DNA from: Saitoella complicata NRRL Y-17804
Lineage: Eukaryota; Ascomycota; Saitoellomycetes; Saitoellales; Saitoellaceae
Assembly (NCBI RefSeq): GCF_001661265.1
Contig: NW_017566997.1
Span: 372,001 to 436,000 of the forward strand
DNA length: 64,000 bases
Reading direction: 5' to 3'
Under the pieces are notes generated by a model, which saw only the letters and a program-made list of their open reading frames with translations, ran no database searches and had not been told where the DNA came from. Below, piece after piece: positions 59,587 to 64,000 of this stretch. The translations under genes were made by a program, and so were the position numbers. The first letter of the stretch is position 1. Every line of letters starts with the position of its first letter.

Positions 59587-61896
59587 ATGGCACCGCCGCA
59601 TAAAGAGAGCGCGGAGACGTTGACACTGCCTGGAACATTTCCGGTATCACCGGGGCCGTCGGTAGTGGAAGAAAGACAAAGCTTGCGATCGAGGTGGATG
59701 GAGTATGAGCTTGAGCGCAGGCGAGTGGAGTATGTCGATAAAGTACGGATACCAGTCCGTATCGGAACCTGGAACGTAAACGGAAGACTACCTGAGAAAT
59801 CCGACAAGGATCTACGGGAATGGCTGTGTCCAAAGAATGAACAGGGCGCGCCGGTGAAGGAAGACGATGACTGGGAAGGAGGAGAGAGGCGTGACCTCCC
59901 CGCGCTCTACGTGGTCGCACTCCAGGAAGCGGATCTTTCAACGGAAGCATACCTCCGCACCGACGACACCATCGCAAACTCCTGGGCTGCAGTAATCCTT
60001 TCCACGATTGGCGACTCCTCATCCTACACCAAAATCGCACAACGACAGCTCGTGGGTATCATGCTCTTCGTCTTCGCACACGCCTCCATCGTGCCAGTCC
60101 TCAGCGGCGTCGAAACCGGCTCCGTAGCCTGTGGTATCATGGGTATGATCGGCAACAAGGGAGCCGTGGGGATTAAATTGCGTGTGTGGGATACGAGTTT
60201 GGTCTTCATTGGATCGCATTTGGCTGCGCAGACGAATATGGTGGATAGGCGGAATGCGGATTTTCATGAGATCTGTAGGAGACTGATGTTTGATCGTGGT
60301 GGAGATGGGATCTTTGAGGATACGGATCATGTTTTCTGGTGTGGGGATTTGAATTATCGGATAGACCTCCCCGCACAGACCGCGCGGTCCTTCCTATTGC
60401 CGGAAGCGCCGATTGAGAGAAGGTTGTTGCTGCCGTATGATCAGCTACGGCACGAGATGAACGCAAACCGGGCCTTTCCGGTTGAGGATGGATGGAGGGA
60501 AGGTGAAATCACTTTCGAACCGACGTTTAAGTATGATGTGGGCACGCGGGATATCTTGGATTCGAGCGAGAAGAGCCGCGTACCAAGTTGGTGTGATAGG
60601 GTGATGTGGTGGAGTAGGCGCGATCACGAGAGGGGTGAGCAGACGGGAGATGTGGAGGTACGGTCATATGAGAGTTTTATGGACTATACGATGAGTGACC
60701 ACAAACCTGTCGCCGCAACGTTCTCATTATCAGTCGAGAGCGTGGACCAACAAAAGAAGGAGATGATCGAGGCCGCACTGGAGATCTTGGCGAATTCGGC
60801 TGAGAATGTAACGGGTGAGGCGAAGGTCGAGACTGTCAGTGATGATGATATTGAGGTTGAGGAGATTGGAGTCGGAGAATATGTTGAACGGAAGATTGTG
60901 CTGAAAAATATGGGGAGAAAGGTCGTTGGGTGGCAGGTTGTGCTAGTACGGGAGGCCAGTGGGCACGAGTCGGTGAGGGAGGATCCAAGCTGGTTGGAGG
61001 TGTTGCCCAGGGAAGGGATCATCCCATTGAAACATTCAGAGAAAGATCATGACACGGATCATCCCACGACAGATATTAAGGTTATGGTTGATTTGAGGGA
61101 TCCTGACGTGGTTGCACGGATCAACGCAACACCAGGCAGAGAGCGAGGACTACGGGCCCTCATTGTACTACGATTGGAGACCGAAGACGCCGACGGGCAA
61201 GAAGGAGAGCGGAAAGAGGAAGACCGCTTCATCACTGTGCGCGCAACCGTTCGACCCACATGTTTCGCACAACCACTTGAAATCCTGGGAATGGAACACA
61301 AGAATGCAGAAGACTTGTGCGAGAAGCGAAGCTTGAAAGAATCGTCGGAAAAGGAGGTTACAACTGCCTACTCGCTGCCACTGGAGCTATGGCGGTTAAC
61401 CGATTGGTTCGTGAAGAATAAGGATTGGGCTGCGGCACCAGACATGTTGGTGCAAAGTGACAACGACGACCATGAAGCAGAACAACGGATCATCCGCGCA
61501 ATCGACGCCGGCGACGATGTAGCACCCGACGAAGACCCTCGAGTCATTATCTCAGTACTTCTGAAGTTTCTAGCAGCGGTACCAGGGGGCGTCATCCCCC
61601 ACACAATGTACTCACACGTCATCACCTATGGGGCCAACTCCAAAGAAGAAGCACACAGAATCGTGGATGATCTGAGTATCCCCAACGCGATGGTATTCCT
61701 CTATATCACCGGATTCATCAAGGAACTGGTCAGTGCTATGAGTCAAGATGGAAAGCGGAATCCGCATTTTGCGCGGGAGGAGTTTGCGAGAGTGTTTGGT
61801 GACGTGCTGGTGGTGGGCGAGAAGTGGGAGGTCCGAAAGGATGCGGCAGAGGCGAGGCGGAGGAAGGAGTTTTTGATGTGGTTCTTGGAGGGTTAA
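59587..61896 (+). CDS. Type II inositol polyphosphate 5-phosphatase (OCRL/INPP5B-like)
   Basis: Removes the 5-phosphate of PI(4,5)P2 or soluble inositol phosphates; single exon, 769 aa. The phosphatase domain is at about residues 55-380, with IPVRIGTWNVNGRLP, YVVALQEADL, FIGSHLAAQTNMVDRRN, VFWCGDLNYRIDLP, VPSWCDRVMWWSR and MSDHKPVAATF; all catalytic motifs are intact. An ASH domain follows (about 420-570; RKIVLKNMGRKVVGWQVVL). A RhoGAP-like helical domain is C-terminal (LPLELWRLTDWFVKNKDW, VPGGVIPHTMY, IPNAMVFLYITGFIKELV), as in OCRL and INPP5B. The Arg finger of active RhoGAPs is not evident, also as in OCRL. ATG 59587 is the first in frame, but the frame is open 250 nt upstream. Confidence 0.93.
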   Translation: MAPPHKESAETLTLPGTFPVSPGPSVVEERQSLRSRWMEYELERRRVEYVDKVRIPVRIGTWNVNGRLPEKSDKDLREWLCPKNEQGAPVKEDDDWEGGERRDLPALYVVALQEADLSTEAYLRTDDTIANSWAAVILSTIGDSSSYTKIAQRQLVGIMLFVFAHASIVPVLSGVETGSVACGIMGMIGNKGAVGIKLRVWDTSLVFIGSHLAAQTNMVDRRNADFHEICRRLMFDRGGDGIFEDTDHVFWCGDLNYRIDLPAQTARSFLLPEAPIERRLLLPYDQLRHEMNANRAFPVEDGWREGEITFEPTFKYDVGTRDILDSSEKSRVPSWCDRVMWWSRRDHERGEQTGDVEVRSYESFMDYTMSDHKPVAATFSLSVESVDQQKKEMIEAALEILANSAENVTGEAKVETVSDDDIEVEEIGVGEYVERKIVLKNMGRKVVGWQVVLVREASGHESVREDPSWLEVLPREGIIPLKHSEKDHDTDHPTTDIKVMVDLRDPDVVARINATPGRERGLRALIVLRLETEDADGQEGERKEEDRFITVRATVRPTCFAQPLEILGMEHKNAEDLCEKRSLKESSEKEVTTAYSLPLELWRLTDWFVKNKDWAAAPDMLVQSDNDDHEAEQRIIRAIDAGDDVAPDEDPRVIISVLLKFLAAVPGGVIPHTMYSHVITYGANSKEEAHRIVDDLSIPNAMVFLYITGFIKELVSAMSQDGKRNPHFAREEFARVFGDVLVVGEKWEVRKDAAEARRRKEFLMWFLEG

Positions 61897-62814
61897 GGCG
61901 GTTTGGCAGGTCCAGGACTTATACTGATATGGATTAGGAACGAAAACATCCGGTGAACTGCAATATATTCGTTCTCGACGCGTATCAAGCGATATCCCAT
62001 ATGCCCACTTACGTTAAGAATAGTAGAAAACTTCCTGGTATACAACCCCAATGATCCATTATAATTCAAACTTCACTCTAGTCCGATGACAACGGAGTGT
62101 CAGAGAAATCGATTGAGGTGGGTCCGACAATCTCGCCCTCGCTGTCACCAGCGTCCGCCTCATCTTTTGTCACTTCATGACTCACGACGTCACTCTCCTG
62201 CTCACCCGACGACAAGTCCTTAGCAGCTCCAGCCTTGCTTCTGGCTGTCATGGCGATCATCTCGTCCTGACACTCCCCGACAGACGCTTCACGGCCTTCA
62301 ACATCATCTGGAGACGAGCGCCCAGCCTGAGTGTTATGCGTGCCACAGAAGTTAACATGGAGCTGAAGAGGCGTTCCATTTCTTCGACCTCAGCTTTATG
62401 AAAGTCTTGATTGCTAGCATCGTTGAGCAGGGGTTCTGTACTGAGGGCTATGCGCTGTTCCCACGCCCGAATAAACACCCGAATCTTGCGTTTCGACAGC
62501 GACAGCTTGGTGGGGGTTGTACGACCCAGAGTATAAATGAGGTGGCACAGAGGACAAGGATGGATTGACGTCCTTCGCTGATGCATATGGGGTGTACTCG
62601 CCGGAGCTTCGTCGTGGGTTCGGACCGTGCAGCTTGGTGCATACGCAGAAGGGAAATTCTCCGGCTTCACTCACAGGGAAGCTATTCTGTTCGCAAGGTT
62701 AGCTCTACGGAGTGTCGATGTTCGCCTTCGCATGACTCATTAGACCCGAGCAAGATGAGGCCAGAAAGTATTCTTGAATATGCTTGATCTGCTCCATACC
62801 ACCGACAAGAGGAC
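61897..62814 (-). other. Region with a possible small minus-strand gene
   Basis: 918 bp between the 5-phosphatase and MAK11. The minus strand holds overlapping frames with protein-like composition. One is an acidic end from about 62377 down to 62078 (GEQESDVVSHEVTKDEADAG...). A Tyr/Ser/Pro-rich part lies at 62674-62414 (YTPYASAKDVNPSLSSVPPH). An alternative charged helix frame lies at about 62490-62257. They could be exons of one gene joined by a 3' acceptor near 62378, but I cannot fix a start or a clean donor, and I recognise no family. Confidence 0.3.
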
Positions 62815-64000
62815 CTACTCCTCATCCCCCTCCCCCTCCCCATCACTCTCAACCTCAGTCTTTACCACCTCCTCCTTCAACTTCTCCACATGCCCAACAT
62901 CCGCAACCGTCAAACACGTAATCCTATTCCCACACTCAAAACTCCCAATCTCCTTTGTCTCCTCCACCTCTTCTCCTCCCTTGTTCTCCTCCCCCGTGAG
63001 TTCGGACCCAACTCGCCAGAGCTTGATCTCGCCGTCTGAGGAAGCGGTGACGAAGATATTGGTGTTAGGGGTGGGTGCGCGTTCGATGCACTTTACGCGT
63101 GCGCGGTGGCCTGTCCAGGCCTGGATCTCGATACCACGATGACGTTCAACGTCTTCGGTTTCGGGAGGTGCTATGGGATTCCATACACGGATCTTGGTGT
63201 CTTCGTGCCCAATCACAACCCGCTCCTCATCCAACCACGCAAAGCAATGCATCTTACTAACACACTGTGCTCCACCAACAACCGTCTGTGTCGCAGTCCC
63301 GTACACAACAAGATGTCTATCAAACATCACTGCGTATCTGTCGCCTGAGGGTGACCACGCAACACTGAGTGGATCGCCGAGTTTAGTTGGTTGGAGGGGG
63401 AGTTTGTTCACTGCGGCACGGCGGGCAGTCATGAGATTCCACAAAGTGACACGACGATCTTCACCGACCGAGAGCGCAATCTTCCCGGATGGGTGAGCAG
63501 CGAAAGATGTAATCCCTTTCTTACCGCCTTGTACCGAGGATTTCTGTTTCATCGTCGCCATATTTTCCCAATCCTTTGTTCTCCAGACAACAATCGTTCC
63601 AGTCGAATCAGACGACAATAAGTGCTGTTTTGTGGGGAAGGAGAGGTGTGTGATGGAGCCGTTGTGAGCATGTAGTGTGCCGAGATCTTTCCGGAGTTTG
63701 AGGTCGTAGAGTTTGATGATTTCGTCTGCCCCCCCCGAGGCCAAATACCTTCCTCCAACAGCGAGGGTCTTCATTGCAGCCATATGTGCCGGGAAGATAA
63801 AGACGGGCTCCATGTGTGCATCACTTCCCTTCCCAGCCGCCGAATCGAACATGGCGTCGAGGCCATACAGCACATGCTCATACGATCCTGCAATCACACG
63901 GAATGCTGCAGTCGAGGTGCTGGAAGGTACAGATGGGAGCAAGGGCGCGAGCTTGGCCTTCTTTGTGATGGTCCCTGAGGTCTTGGAAGCGGGTCTTTTG
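62815..64000 (-). CDS. MAK11: Ribosome-biogenesis WD40 protein Mak11 (PAK1IP1), 5' end outside window
   Basis: WD40 protein for 60S subunit assembly that helps load Rlp24 in the nucleolus. The frame is open to the right edge (KRPASKTSGTITKKAKLAP before the domain), so the start lies beyond 64000; about 395 residues are seen. Repeats: RVIAGSYEHVLYGLDA, HMAAMKTLAVGGRYLASGGA, DEIIKLYDLKLRKDLGTL, NGSITHLSFPTKQHLLSSD, ITSFAAHPSGKIALSVGEDR, ALSVGEDRRVTLWNLMTAR, SVAWSPSGDRYAVMFDR and FVTASSDGEIKLWRVG. The MTARRAAVNKL segment and the basic N-terminal tail match MAK11/PAK1IP1 rather than a generic WD protein. The acidic C-terminus is VESDGEGEGDEE. No intron is seen in this part. Confidence 0.88.
   Translation of the reverse strand, partial: KRPASKTSGTITKKAKLAPLLPSVPSSTSTAAFRVIAGSYEHVLYGLDAMFDSAAGKGSDAHMEPVFIFPAHMAAMKTLAVGGRYLASGGADEIIKLYDLKLRKDLGTLHAHNGSITHLSFPTKQHLLSSDSTGTIVVWRTKDWENMATMKQKSSVQGGKKGITSFAAHPSGKIALSVGEDRRVTLWNLMTARRAAVNKLPLQPTKLGDPLSVAWSPSGDRYAVMFDRHLVVYGTATQTVVGGAQCVSKMHCFAWLDEERVVIGHEDTKIRVWNPIAPPETEDVERHRGIEIQAWTGHRARVKCIERAPTPNTNIFVTASSDGEIKLWRVGSELTGEENKGGEEVEETKEIGSFECGNRITCLTVADVGHVEKLKEEVVKTEVESDGEGEGDEE

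Noticed and set aside
1-64000. Transposons, virus-like elements, CRISPR arrays, rRNA
   Set aside because: I looked for reverse transcriptase, transposase and integrase motifs, terminal repeats and regular spaced repeats and saw none. Only low-complexity tracts and one tRNA were found.

Overview
This 64 kb window is nuclear DNA of a filamentous-type ascomycete fungus. The evidence is a CFEM cell-wall protein, a GH72 glucanosyltransferase with a GPI tail, a fungal-type LEU2, SNZ1-type vitamin B6 synthesis, a complex I B12 subunit (which excludes Saccharomyces and Schizosaccharomyces), and about 40 very short introns. Nearly all introns are 48-61 nt, with GTANGT/GTGAGT donors, CTAAC/CTGAC-like branch sites and CAG/TAG acceptors. 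The exact class is uncertain. Gene density is high (about 30 genes), intergenic gaps are mostly 0.1-0.9 kb, and I see no transposon, virus-like element or CRISPR array.

Layout. 0-7.2 kb, minus strand: 5' part of a mitochondrial-type 3'-5' exonuclease, threonine aldolase, the SF3b subunit RSE1, and a CFEM GPI protein. 7.7-12.2 kb, plus strand: an MFS transporter and a CAS1-type glycan O-acetyltransferase. 12.3-15.8 kb, minus strand: LEU2 and PAN3. 16.1-33.3 kb, plus strand: APC4 and APC10 in tandem, importin beta KAP95, a YCF1-type ABCC transporter, a DUF2841-type regulator, an uncharacterised membrane protein, and SNZ1. 33.6-37.2 kb, minus strand: a Gfo/Idh/MocA oxidoreductase and a peroxisomal acyl-CoA dehydrogenase ending in AKL. 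37.6-39.0 kb, plus strand: a GH72 enzyme. A tRNA-Leu(CAG) with an intron follows at 39.3 kb. 39.8-47.4 kb: delta-COP, a large acidic unknown protein (plus strand), mitochondrial ribosomal uL2m, and a UBX2/FAF2-like ER protein. 47.9-51.0 kb, plus strand: an SSH4-like Rsp5 adaptor and a class II cAMP phosphodiesterase. 51.6-56.8 kb: the POP2/CAF1 deadenylase, complex I B12, WDR70-like and SNF8. 57.9-61.9 kb, plus strand: a SnoaL/NTF2-like unknown and an OCRL-type inositol 5-phosphatase. 62.8-64.0 kb, minus strand: MAK11 (its 5' end lies outside the window).

Most genes are housekeeping: splicing, deadenylation (PAN3, POP2), APC/C (APC4, APC10), transport (KAP95, delta-COP, SNF8, SSH4, OCRL) and mitochondrion. 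There is no obvious secondary-metabolite or mobile cluster. The points most worth a second look are the tandem APC4-APC10 pair, start-codon-only first exons, genes whose conserved N-terminal frame lacks an AUG, length-multiple-of-three introns without stops, and four conserved-looking proteins of unknown function. Exon models were derived by hand from conserved protein frames and splice signals, and exon ends should be read with that in mind.
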